Of a stretch of 32,144 bases of DNA, positions 16,115 through 23,255 are shown one piece after another. A program made the position numbers and the translations under genes. Source of the DNA: Clostridium bornimense (GTDB lineage Bacteria; Bacillota; Clostridia; Clostridiales; Clostridiaceae); the NCBI RefSeq assembly GCF_018917145.1, contig NZ_JAHLOD010000039.1:1-32144 (forward strand). The letters run 5' to 3'. Within the stretch, counting starts at the first letter, position 1; each line of letters begins with the position of its first letter. Under the pieces are notes generated by a model. It had not been told where the DNA came from. It saw only the letters and a list, made by a program, of their open reading frames with translations, and made no database searches.

Positions 16115-17047
16115 ATGTCAACAGTTTTAGAACTTAAAAATGTTAGTAAATCAATTGGCAAAAAGAAAATTATTGATAACATAAGTTTTTCAATAAAATC
16201 CGGAGAAATTTTTGGATTCTTAGGACCAAATGGAGCTGGCAAAACTACTACTATAAAAATGATAACTGGTCTTATTAGCATAGGAGATGGAGATATTACT
16301 ATCTGCGGAAAAAATGTAAAAAAAGATTTTGAATCTGCTATGAGTAATGTTGGTGGAATTATAGAAAACCCTGAAATGTATGGATATATGTCAGGTAGAA
16401 AAAATCTAGAAATATATGCACGAATGCATGGTAATATTTCCACTAAAAGAATAAATGAAGTTATTAAAATGGTTAAATTAGAAAATCGTATTGATGATAA
16501 AGTAAAAAAATACTCGTTAGGAATGAGACAACGTCTAGGATTAGCACAAGCTATGCTACATAACCCTAAACTTTTAATACTTGATGAACCTACTAACGGC
16601 TTAGATCCTATGGGAATTAAAGAATTACGTGATAATTTGAGACATTTAGCAGATACTGAGGGAGTATCTGTACTGGTTTCTAGCCATCTTTTAAGCGAAA
16701 TGGAGCTTATGTGTGACCGTTTTGGTATTATTGATGGTGGTAAAATTATCGATATTAAAACTTTAAATGAATTAATTCATGATGATAGTTCCAATATAAA
16801 TAATTATATTTTAGATGTTAATAAAATAACTGATGCTATTAAAGTAATTGAAGACACTAATAAACATATTAATATTAGAACAGAGAATATGAAGCTACAT
16901 CTTTCATGCACACGAAGCGATGCTGGAAAACTAATCTCTAAACTAGTGGCAAATGATATTGTTGTTTATGAAATGTCTTTAGTTACTAAATCATTAGAAG
17001 ATGAGTTCTTAAAAATTACTACAGGCTCACAAGATCAAATTATATAG
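16115..17047 (+). CDS. ABC transporter ATP-binding protein, BcrA type
   Basis: The protein has 310 residues. It has Walker A 'GPNGAGKTT', a Q-loop region near 'NVGGIIENPEMYGYMSG', the ABC signature 'YSLGMRQRLGLAQAM', Walker B 'LLILDEPTNGLDPMG', and the switch histidine in 'VLVSSHLLSEME'. The 70-residue C-terminal extension is normal for the BcrA/CcmA-like group associated with bacitracin and lantibiotic resistance. It powers the membrane protein encoded 18 nt downstream. The start is behind AAAGGAGTG. No two-component system or lantibiotic genes lie nearby, so the exported substrate is unknown. Confidence 0.92.
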   Translation: MSTVLELKNVSKSIGKKKIIDNISFSIKSGEIFGFLGPNGAGKTTTIKMITGLISIGDGDITICGKNVKKDFESAMSNVGGIIENPEMYGYMSGRKNLEIYARMHGNISTKRINEVIKMVKLENRIDDKVKKYSLGMRQRLGLAQAMLHNPKLLILDEPTNGLDPMGIKELRDNLRHLADTEGVSVLVSSHLLSEMELMCDRFGIIDGGKIIDIKTLNELIHDDSSNINNYILDVNKITDAIKVIEDTNKHINIRTENMKLHLSCTRSDAGKLISKLVANDIVVYEMSLVTKSLEDEFLKITTGSQDQII

Positions 17048-17065
17048 ATAGGAGAATAATATTAT

Positions 17066-18724
17066 ATGAAGTTTTTAGGACTAATAAAAAATGAATTAAT
17101 AAAACAATGGAATAAATTAAGTATAAAAATTATTATTGGACTACTTTTAATCTCCATAATATCACTGCCACTATTATATAATTACTTTTCAACTCATGAT
17201 TCCGATGATTGGTATATAGAAAACTATACAATGGATATTAATAATTACAAAAATTCCATCAATTCTTTAGACAGTGCAAGATATACCGAATTAGAAAAAA
17301 CTTATTATCAATGGTGTATTGATAAACTGCAGTTTGAGCTAGATAATAAAATCTCATGGAGTGATTGGAGATATACTTTAACTGAAACAACATATGAAAA
17401 AAAATTAACTGCTACAGCATTAGAAAAACTACTAGATAAATTCACTATAAAAGACATCAGCAATTCATTTTTAAATATTGATGAAAATATTTTAACAAAA
17501 TATGAGAACCTTTCTGAAGATGAAATAAAAAAGGAAATTAATATATTAAATACTCAGTTTGAAGATAGTAAGAATATTATTTTATCTAAGGATCACAAAA
17601 AATATACTGAAAATGAAGTTAACGAAGCAAAAAAATCTATTGAAGAAACTAAAAAGAATATTACTACTTTAGAAGAAGAATTGAAAAAGTCTCCAAAAGA
17701 CAATTCTATTATTAAAAACTTAAACTCTGAAAAAGAAAATTTGAAATTATCTGAAGAATTATTATCCGTTTCTCAATATAGATTAGACAATAATATCTCT
17801 TATGATGATAATTGGAAAAACAAAACTTTAGAGTCATTAACAGAAAATATAACTGTAAAGTATATCCCTCTATCTAGTGAAGAAGATTTTAAAAATGATT
17901 ATTCATATAAAATACAACGTGGATATACTTATGAACAATATAAAAAAGATTATAGAAAGAATAAACAAACTAATATTGATTCAATAGCAAAGAACTGGTA
18001 TAGCCTAAAAAATAATATACCTAACGTAGATTTTAAACTTGATGCAAGAAAGTCAATAGATGCTACTTATGTTATCTTTATAAATATTGTTGCTATTATC
18101 ACTATAATTATCGCTAGTTCTATAGTATCTTCTGAATTTTCAAAAGGTACCATTAGATTATTAATGATAAGACCTGCTTCTAGGTGGAAAATTCTTTTAT
18201 CAAAACTAATTTCTCTATTTATTATATCTTTAGTTTTATTAACAGCTTCAATAACTTTAGTCACAATAGTAAGCGGATTTATTTATGGTTTTAATGGATT
18301 AGCAACACCTGTTTTATCAATTAATAATGGAATAATCAGTGAACAAAATTACTTTGTTTCAATACTACCAAAATTGGCTTTTGCTAGTATAAGTATAATT
18401 TTTGTTACTTCCTTCGCTTTTATTTTATCGACAGTATTCAAAAACACAGCTTTAGCAGTAGCACTTCCTGTAGCAGCTTTCTCAGGTTGCAGTATAGTAA
18501 CAATGTTAATGGCAAATTTAAATCAATCATGGATTGCAAAAACATTTATTCCTTATATTAATCTTTCGTCTTTTATTAAGGAAGGTGGCTTTATGTCTAT
18601 GTTACAAGACCAATTCAATCTTGCTTTAAACTCAACTATGGGATCTGTTCAATTGATAATACTTTCTATTGTTTTTATAGCTATTTCATTTATTGTATTT
18701 ACAAAAAAAGATGTTACTAACTAA
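17066..18724 (+). CDS. ABC transporter permease with a large extracytoplasmic domain
   Basis: The protein has 552 residues. One transmembrane helix (about 20-41) is followed by a soluble segment of about 280 residues (45-325) with a Lys/Glu-rich coiled-coil stretch (about 145-240). About five helices fill the C-terminal third (roughly 330-548). 'SSIVSSEFSKGTIRLLMIRP' is the conserved cytoplasmic motif of ABC-2 type permeases. It pairs with the ATPase upstream. The extended coiled-coil exterior domain points to handling of peptides or an envelope component rather than a small drug, but this is inference. A terminator follows immediately. Confidence 0.87.
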   Translation: MKFLGLIKNELIKQWNKLSIKIIIGLLLISIISLPLLYNYFSTHDSDDWYIENYTMDINNYKNSINSLDSARYTELEKTYYQWCIDKLQFELDNKISWSDWRYTLTETTYEKKLTATALEKLLDKFTIKDISNSFLNIDENILTKYENLSEDEIKKEINILNTQFEDSKNIILSKDHKKYTENEVNEAKKSIEETKKNITTLEEELKKSPKDNSIIKNLNSEKENLKLSEELLSVSQYRLDNNISYDDNWKNKTLESLTENITVKYIPLSSEEDFKNDYSYKIQRGYTYEQYKKDYRKNKQTNIDSIAKNWYSLKNNIPNVDFKLDARKSIDATYVIFINIVAIITIIIASSIVSSEFSKGTIRLLMIRPASRWKILLSKLISLFIISLVLLTASITLVTIVSGFIYGFNGLATPVLSINNGIISEQNYFVSILPKLAFASISIIFVTSFAFILSTVFKNTALAVALPVAAFSGCSIVTMLMANLNQSWIAKTFIPYINLSSFIKEGGFMSMLQDQFNLALNSTMGSVQLIILSIVFIAISFIVFTKKDVTN

Positions 18725-18738
18725 ACTATATTTTACAC

Positions 18739-18770
18739 AAAGCTACTTCACAAAGTGTAGTAGCTTTTAT
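18739..18770 (+). terminator. Terminator of the ABC exporter operon
   Basis: AAAGCTACT (18739-18747) pairs with AGTAGCTTT (18759-18767) across an 11-nt loop, followed by TAT. It lies 15 nt past the permease stop. Confidence 0.7.
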
Positions 18771-18793
18771 TATAATTAATATTTTAAAATTAA

Positions 18794-18831
18794 TAATGGA
18801 GATATCACTAACTAAAATGATATCTCCATTA
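18794..18831. repeat. Perfect 14-bp inverted repeat
   Basis: TAATGGAGATATCA (18794-18807) and TGATATCTCCATTA (18818-18831) are exact complements with a 10-nt loop. It abuts repeat copy b. It may act as a second terminator or as part of the dyad cluster. Confidence 0.6.
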
Positions 18832-18884
18832 CACAAACGTTTATGTTTACATTTATAATTACAAATATAATTTTACATACATTT
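18831..18884 (+). repeat. TGTAAACATTTATAA dyad family, copy b
   Basis: ACACAAACGTTTATG is followed by TTTACATTTATAATTACAAA. Bases 18849-18867 match copy a (14143-14161) at 18 of 19 positions, and the flanking ACACAAAC is also shared. It lies in the intergenic space between the ABC operon and the crcB operon. Confidence 0.65.
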
Positions 18885-18916
18885 AACTGCAATTATATTA
18901 TCTTATAAAAACAAAC

Positions 18917-19027
18917 TTATTTTTCTTTATGATCATAGAATTTATCTTCTTTACTGGCAGCTTTTAATATAGAAAAATAAAATAAATAGGCAACAAAAAG
19001 AGTAAATAAAATTATAAAAACTTTCAT
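18917..19027 (-). CDS. 36-residue single-span membrane protein
   Basis: ATG 19027 is preceded by AAGGAGAAAGATAA, a strong ribosome binding site. The product begins MKVFIILFTLFVAYLFYFSI and ends in a charged tail (KEDKFYDHKEK). It has one transmembrane helix (about 2-21), a short cytosolic tail and no known motif. It is the third gene of a minus-strand run with the 44-residue protein and CrcB, 67 nt after crcB. The good ribosome binding site and hydrophobic-then-charged layout argue that it is real. Confidence 0.6.
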   Translation of the reverse strand: MKVFIILFTLFVAYLFYFSILKAASKEDKFYDHKEK

Positions 19028-19094
19028 TTATCTTTCTCCTTTTATATATTGTACATATATATTATTAACTATTTATATATTTTTATAACTAAAA

Positions 19095-19475
19095 TTAATA
19101 TAAATTATTGCATATAAAAAGTGTAATAATTTTGCCTACATAAACTCCTATTAAACAAATTGCTACACTTACAAATATATATGAACTTGCTAGCAATATC
19201 TTATTTTTTTCTATTAATGTTACTGTTTCTAAAGAGAATGTTGAAAAGGTAGTAAATCCCCCACATAATCCTGTTTTAAAAAATAATATTATGCTATTGT
19301 CAATATTGGGATATTGTGTTGCTATACCTACTATACAACCTATCAATATAGCACCAATAAAATTTGTTACTAACGTAATAACAGGAAAATCACTTCGTAT
19401 AGTTATATTACTAAGGATATACCTAAAAATAGCTCCTATACCACCACCAATTCCTACAAACAAACAATTTTTCAT
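19095..19475 (-). CDS. crcB: CrcB/Fluc fluoride channel
   Basis: The 126-residue protein has four transmembrane helices. Family signatures are 'GIGGGIGAIFRYILSN' at the N-terminus, 'TLVTNFIGAILIGCIVG' (the pore Asn), and 'GLCGGFTTFSTFSLET' (the sodium-site glycines and the Phe-box). Fluc proteins form dual-topology dimers that let fluoride leave the cell passively. Clostridia often have two crcB copies in tandem, but only one is seen here, flanked by two very small membrane proteins on the same strand. The start is behind AGGGAG. I looked upstream for the fluoride riboswitch and did not see one. Confidence 0.92.
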   Translation of the reverse strand: MKNCLFVGIGGGIGAIFRYILSNITIRSDFPVITLVTNFIGAILIGCIVGIATQYPNIDNSIILFFKTGLCGGFTTFSTFSLETVTLIEKNKILLASSYIFVSVAICLIGVYVGKIITLFICNNLY

Positions 19476-19508
19476 ATGAAAAAACTCCCTTATTGATTCA
19501 TTTGAAAA

Positions 19509-19643
19509 CTAAAATTCACTTACTATAAAAGCAAGAAAAATTACTGCCATTAAGGCTGAAATACCGAAAAAGTAATTAAGATGTGTTAATTTTGCTATTT
19601 TTACTGAAAATAACTCTATATTATCTTTATTGTTGTTAAACAT
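19509..19643 (-). CDS. 44-residue single-span membrane protein upstream of crcB
   Basis: ATG 19643 follows TAGGAGGATTATT, an excellent ribosome binding site. The product has a polar N-terminus (MFNNNKDNIELFSVKIAKLT) and one membrane helix (about 23-42, FFGISALMAVIFLAFIV). It ends at TAG 19509, 33 nt before the crcB start, so the two are probably one transcript. No family is recognised. Its place at the head of the crcB operon suggests an accessory or regulatory micro-protein, which is inference only. Confidence 0.6.
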   Translation of the reverse strand: MFNNNKDNIELFSVKIAKLTHLNYFFGISALMAVIFLAFIVSEF

Positions 19644-19690
19644 AATAATCCTCCTATGAATAGTTCTTCAATATTTTTTAGTATAATAAT

Positions 19691-19733
19691 TATACCTCAA
19701 ATTATACATATATTAAATATAATTTGAGGTATA
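19691..19733. terminator. Perfect 16-bp inverted repeat ahead of the crcB operon
   Basis: TATACCTCAAATTATA (19691-19706) and TATAATTTGAGGTATA (19718-19733) are exact complements around an 11-nt loop. It stands about 50 nt upstream of the first small gene. It could be an operator or a bidirectional terminator isolating the operon. It lacks a T-run. Confidence 0.5.
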
Positions 19734-19750
19734 TATAATTTAATGTAAGG

Positions 19751-19787
19751 AAGCTAAGAAAAGTAGATATACTGCTATTCTTAGCTT
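19751..19787. repeat. Hairpin before a five-codon ORF
   Basis: AAGCTAAGAA (19751-19760) pairs with TTCTTAGCTT (19778-19787). Directly after it come AAAGGAG and ATG 19801 with only five codons (MHSKV) before TAA. The gap 19740-20262 otherwise holds dyad copies c and d and the parA leader, with no gene. Confidence 0.45.
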
Positions 19788-19888
19788 TAAAGGAGAATAA
19801 ATGCATTCTAAAGTATAACTATATGTTAATAATCATAAAGTATACTTTCTATAAAATTATATTATGAGCTTAGAAGCTCAAACCTTAT

Positions 19889-19918
19889 ACAAACGCTTCT
19901 GTAAACGTTTATAAGTAA
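19889..19918 (+). repeat. TGTAAACATTTATAA dyad family, copy c
   Basis: ACAAACGCTTCTGTAAACGT, then TTATAAGTAA, aligns base for base with copy a (ACAAACATACTTGTAAACAT, then TTATAATTAC) with a few changes. It lies about 350 bp upstream of parA. Confidence 0.65.
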
Positions 19919-20019
19919 ATTATACTATATATTTATAAAGATTTTATTTGTGAGTTTATACAAATTTTTAGCTTCATAATTTTACTTTTCTAATCTTCTG
20001 TAGAAAAATATTATAAACT

Positions 20020-20065
20020 TACAAATATATTTGTAAACATTTATGCAAATATATTTGTAATTGTA
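20020..20065 (+). repeat. TGTAAACATTTATAA dyad family, copy d, with internal direct repeats
   Basis: The core TTGTAAACATTTATG is flanked by two exact copies of CAAATATATTTGTAA (20022-20036 and 20046-20060), 24 bp apart. The whole 46 bp is close to palindromic. It is the copy nearest to parA (about 200 bp upstream). Confidence 0.7.
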
Positions 20066-20210
20066 TATATAAACAAAAACATTACCTTATGTGTAATTAT
20101 TTGCTTTACTTCTATATACTTAATAGACTGTTTAGTGTAAAATTAGTATAAAATAGGCATTTAGATACAGTAACACATTATCAAAATAGATTTTAATAAC
20201 TACTAAAAAT

Positions 20211-20262
20211 AGGAGGTGAAAGCTGCTACTATTATAATTTTATTTATGTAGCAAAAATTGAT
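20211..20262 (+). promoter_or_regulatory. Distant Shine-Dalgarno with intervening hairpin before parA
   Basis: A near-perfect SD, AGGAGGTG (20211-20218), is 44 nt from the parA ATG (20263), too far for normal initiation. Between them TGCTAC (20224-20229) can pair with GTAGCA (20248-20253). Folding this stem would bring SD and ATG to about 14 nt. No ATG, GTG or TTG in the parA frame lies at normal spacing from the SD. A separate GTG at 20216 is in another frame and stops at TAG after eleven codons. Confidence 0.5.
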
Positions 20263-21018
20263 ATGAAAAAATTAGCCATATTAAATAATAAAGGTGGAGT
20301 AGGTAAAAGTACTGTTTCTGTTCAATTAGCTCATGGATTGGCAAAGTTAGGCTTTAGAGTAATTTTACTAGATTTAGATGGTCAAAACGATTCATCATTG
20401 TTTTTAGGTATATCTGAATCTGACTATAGAAAAACTTTTTATGACCTTATTGATAAAAGAAACAAAACTGATATAAGAGAATGTATTATATCTGCAAGAG
20501 AAAATTTAGACTTAATCCCTAATTCGAATATTGAAGAAATTAATGCTGAATTTTATAGGGAATCAAGAATAGATTTAGTTCTTTCTGAAAAGTTAATAGG
20601 TCTAGAAGATTTAGACTATGACTATTTACTAATAGATTGTGGTCCTCAAAGGACTAGGGTAAATGATGCCGTATTATGTTATGTTGATAATATAATTATG
20701 CCAGTTCAAGTTGAAGCAGCTTCTGTACGTGCATGTGGTAGTATCTACGAGTATTTAGCAGAACTAAGATTATCACCTGACAAAATTGCATTAATTGTAC
20801 CTAATATGTATGATCAACGTACAAAAGATGCAAAAGAAAATCTAGAATTCTTAAAAGAATTCTTTTCAGATAATATTAATATAGTTACCGATCCAATTCC
20901 ACGAAGAGTAAAAATAACTGAGTCAGGAAAAATGGGTAAGACTGTATTTGAATATGACGATGAATCAGCAAAACAATTTTTTAAAGTTTTAGAAAGGTTG
21001 GTTGAGAATATTGGCTAA
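20263..21018 (+). CDS. parA: ParA/Soj-type partition ATPase
   Basis: The 251-residue ParA-family ATPase segregates replicons by forming ATP-dependent gradients on the nucleoid. It has the deviant Walker A 'NNKGGVGKSTVSVQLAHGLA', Walker A' 'VILLDLDGQNDSSLFLG', and Walker B 'YDYLLIDCGPQRTRVNDAVL', followed by 'IMPVQVEAASVRACGSI'. It lacks the N-terminal helix-turn-helix of type Ia ParA, so it is the short Soj/type Ib form. The next gene overlaps its stop and encodes a ribbon-helix-helix protein, the usual type Ib partner. Dyad repeats upstream could be the centromere. Length is normal. Confidence 0.9.
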   Translation: MKKLAILNNKGGVGKSTVSVQLAHGLAKLGFRVILLDLDGQNDSSLFLGISESDYRKTFYDLIDKRNKTDIRECIISARENLDLIPNSNIEEINAEFYRESRIDLVLSEKLIGLEDLDYDYLLIDCGPQRTRVNDAVLCYVDNIIMPVQVEAASVRACGSIYEYLAELRLSPDKIALIVPNMYDQRTKDAKENLEFLKEFFSDNINIVTDPIPRRVKITESGKMGKTVFEYDDESAKQFFKVLERLVENIG

Positions 21019-21385
21019 AAAAGAAGATCTAAACAAAAACTTTGAACAATTAAAAAAACAAATGATGAAAAAGAAAAAGATGGCGGAGAATACAACTGTA
21101 GATGAATTCACAAATAAAAATGTAAACATTTCTACAAATGTAAACACAAATGTGGAATCCAAAGATGTAAATACCTCTAATGTAAATGATTCTTTAATAT
21201 CTGTTGGAAAAATTCGCATTAAAAAAGTTGAGAAACTAGAAGAGCCAAAACGAATAACATATTACTTAAGACCTGAAACCATAAAGAAAATAGACAAGTT
21301 TTCCAAAGCCTGTGGTATGGGTAAATCTGAATTTGTTCAAAAAATATTGGAAGAAGTCTTAAATAATTTAGAAATAGAAAAATAA
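21011..21385 (+). CDS. Ribbon-helix-helix partner of ParA with a disordered Asn/Val-rich N-terminus
   Basis: The protein has about 124 residues. Translation begins at a TTG (21011, giving MAKKEDLNKN, or 21002) inside the end of parA; which one is uncertain. The N-terminal half is unstructured: a basic segment 'MMKKKKMAEN', then a low-complexity stretch 'NVNISTNVNTNVESKDVN'. The C-terminal domain 'RITYYLRPETIKKIDKFSKA' followed by 'GMGKSEFVQKILEEVL' is a classical RHH (CopG/ParG/omega-like) DNA-binding fold, with 'RITYYL' as the DNA-contacting beta-strand. Overlap with parA indicates coupling and a ParB-like role. The codons for the Asn/Val stretch themselves carry the dyad motif TGTAAACATTT, so the gene may contain its own binding site. 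Confidence 0.8.
   Translation: MAKKEDLNKNFEQLKKQMMKKKKMAENTTVDEFTNKNVNISTNVNTNVESKDVNTSNVNDSLISVGKIRIKKVEKLEEPKRITYYLRPETIKKIDKFSKACGMGKSEFVQKILEEVLNNLEIEK
21109..21153 (+). repeat. TGTAAACATTT repeats inside the RHH coding sequence, copy e
   Basis: ACAAATAAAAATGTAAACAT, then TTCTACAAATGTAAACACAA and ATGT, repeat ACAAAT and TGTAAACA, the same words as the intergenic dyads. Further TGTAAAT words follow at 21167 and 21181. They encode the Asn/Val low-complexity region. Confidence 0.55.
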
Positions 21386-21407
21386 ATAGCAAATGAAGGA
21401 GATTAGC

Positions 21408-21869
21408 ATGAAATCATTAAAAAGAATACTTACATTATTTATTATATTCTCATTAACAATATCTTTTATAGGATGTTCTATTAATTCTAAAGAAATTGAT
21501 GAAAATTATGTTAAAACTACTACTACTTCTAAACTAGAAAAGGTTTTTAAAGCAATTAATGATGAAAACTATATAAATTTTATTTCTGAATTAGATTATT
21601 CAATGAAAAAAAATTTAACTTCAAAGAATTTTAAATCAATGGTAAAAAATATAAAGGACACTATTGGTGAATATCAATCTGCTGAATATGAAAGTTGTGA
21701 AGAACTAGATAAGGATTATTTAACTGTAAAATACAAAGCAGTATTTTCCGATGAACCTGATGAAACTAATATTGTGTTGACCGTAAATAATAATAATAAA
21801 GACCTGGATATATGTGGGATTTATATAGATTCTCCAAAAATGAGTAAATCATACAGTAAAAAGAAATAA
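21408..21869 (+). CDS. Small lipoprotein of the DUF3887/DUF4878-like type
   Basis: The protein has 153 residues, starting at ATG 21408 after GAAGGAG. A lipoprotein signal, MKSLKRILTLFIIFSLTISF, ends in IGC with Cys23 as the lipidation site, so the mature protein would sit on the outer face of the membrane. The rest (about 45-150) forms an alpha+beta domain. A helix, 'KVFKAINDENYINFISELD', is followed by 'YLTVKYKAVFSDEPDETNIV', reminiscent of NTF2-like DUF3887/DUF4878 lipoproteins. The substrate is unknown. It follows the RHH gene by 22 nt and may be read through from the partition operon. Confidence 0.75.
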   Translation: MKSLKRILTLFIIFSLTISFIGCSINSKEIDENYVKTTTTSKLEKVFKAINDENYINFISELDYSMKKNLTSKNFKSMVKNIKDTIGEYQSAEYESCEELDKDYLTVKYKAVFSDEPDETNIVLTVNNNNKDLDICGIYIDSPKMSKSYSKKK

Positions 21870-21952
21870 AACCTTCTCCACACCCCCCCTAGGAAAACAT
21901 TTACATCAGTGATATAATATGCATATATATCCATTAGGGCGGTGATGAAGTT

Positions 21953-22549
21953 TTGAAAAAATCAACAGGAAAAGTTGTAGGTATACTATTATCTTGTTTA
22001 TTAAGTATTATCATTCCTAATACTATCATTGATACCTTAGATGATATTTCTACTGATAATATAGGTAGCGAAATGCAGCTATTGAAAAACAATGATGTAG
22101 AAACGGTTTTAGGATCACCGAAAAAAAATGTACAACTATCTTTAAATAAAAAAACAGGATTAATTAACTATGAAGATAAATCAATTATATCTAATAAAAA
22201 TGACAATAGAATTCCTGTAGCTTTTTTAATAGGAGGTACTTATTTTATAATAGCTACAGCAATATTAGATAGTATACGTAATGGTAAATATGATCACTAT
22301 GAAGCTGTTTTAATTAATGGAGATCTCTATCTAGGAAATAATCTTTCTTATAATGAAGCTATCAATCGTCTAAAAAGCAACGGTGATGTATGGTCAAAAA
22401 ATTCTACTCTAGCATGGTGTGTAGCAAATGCTGCTGGTAAGATTAATCCCACTAAAGTAGAAAAACATGAGAATAATGATAATTATTATTGGCATTATCA
22501 TCCTCGCAATTCTATTAATACTAGAATAGGACAACATTCTTTTTGTTAA
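21953..22549 (+). CDS. Membrane or secreted protein with C-terminal HYHP...HSFC motif
   Basis: The protein has 198 residues and starts at a TTG (21953) behind GGGCGGTGATG. Hydrophobic segments lie at about 8-24 (signal or anchor) and 88-105. The C-terminal 90 residues contain 'HYEAVLINGDLYLGNNLSYN', 'AINRLKSNGDVWSKNSTLAW' and finally 'NYYWHYHPRNSINTRIGQHS'. From memory this His-rich ending (G-DV...A...H...HYHP......HsF) recurs at the end of many secreted Firmicutes proteins, some of them toxin-like. I know of no established function. Cys156 and Cys198 could form a disulfide if exported. A strong terminator follows. Confidence 0.65.
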   Translation: MKKSTGKVVGILLSCLLSIIIPNTIIDTLDDISTDNIGSEMQLLKNNDVETVLGSPKKNVQLSLNKKTGLINYEDKSIISNKNDNRIPVAFLIGGTYFIIATAILDSIRNGKYDHYEAVLINGDLYLGNNLSYNEAINRLKSNGDVWSKNSTLAWCVANAAGKINPTKVEKHENNDNYYWHYHPRNSINTRIGQHSFC

Positions 22550-22597
22550 TTAATGAGGTTTATGACTTTTATTATAGAAATAATACTACATATTTAT

Positions 22598-22642
22598 AAA
22601 GCTGTCGCGATAACGATTAAATTCGTAAGCGACAGCTTTTTC
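22598..22642 (+). terminator. Terminator of the HYHP-protein gene
   Basis: AAAGCTGTCGC (22598-22608) and GCGACAGCTTT (22629-22639) form an 11-bp stem, followed by TTT. It is the most GC-rich hairpin in this part of the window and lies about 50 nt past the stop. Confidence 0.85.
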
Positions 22643-22808
22643 CTATAAAATATACCACTAGGACTATAGTATTGCCCCTAAATAAAAAATAATCTTTAAT
22701 GAAGAATTATGAATTGATTAATAATATTTTTCTATTATTTCTCTGTGAACATTAATAAATTAGTGATATTATATATACTATCTTATAATATAGAAAGAAG
22801 GCATCAAG

Positions 22809-23186
22809 ATGGAGTTATTAAATGCATATGAAAATTATAAAGAATTTAATAATAACTTTGTTAATTTTATAAACAAGCTTATTAGTAATAATTTAGAAGA
22901 TATGGATAGAAGCGAAATAGAGGATAAGCTTAACGAAGGAAGAGACTTTTTTAGCAATTTACAAACTCAATGTGAAGCTATTAAAATTGAAGATACAGAT
23001 ATAGATAACTTAAAAGATTTACAATACCTTATTGCAGATGGTTTATTTCTTACAATAGACTTAATTAGGTTCTATAGTATTAATGAATATGATAGATTTA
23101 AAATGAGGGCATCCAATTATATAAATAAAGGTCGACTTACAGAAATGTTTAAACAATCTAAAAACTGCTCCATAATGGATTTATAA
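22809..23186 (+). CDS. Hypothetical acidic helical protein
   Basis: The protein has 125 residues and starts behind AGAAGG. It is soluble, acidic and predicted all-helical, with heptad-like patterns from 5 to 60 (AYENYKEFNNNFVNFINKLI) and again near 70-95. No signal peptide, metal site or known domain is visible, and I do not recognise a family. It stands alone between the terminator at 22598 and the nitroreductase gene, 69 nt upstream of the latter on the same strand. Confidence 0.6.
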   Translation: MELLNAYENYKEFNNNFVNFINKLISNNLEDMDRSEIEDKLNEGRDFFSNLQTQCEAIKIEDTDIDNLKDLQYLIADGLFLTIDLIRFYSINEYDRFKMRASNYINKGRLTEMFKQSKNCSIMDL

Positions 23187-23255
23187 AATAATTGGAATTT
23201 ATTTTACATTTATGGTATAATATGTTTAAAATATATCAATAGGATGGTACTCTAA

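Noticed and set aside
16072-16443. Minus-strand 123-residue open frame opposite the ABC ATPase
   Set aside because: It is antisense to a certain gene and covers its promoter and Walker A region; this is a chance open frame.
19644-19740. Fluoride riboswitch upstream of the crcB operon
   Set aside because: The expected GGCGAT-type 5' stem and the pseudoknot pattern were not seen; only an AT-rich perfect inverted repeat is present.
14079-21153. CRISPR array
   Set aside because: The TGTAAACATTT dyads are widely and irregularly spaced, partly palindromic and degenerate, with no regular spacers and no cas genes.
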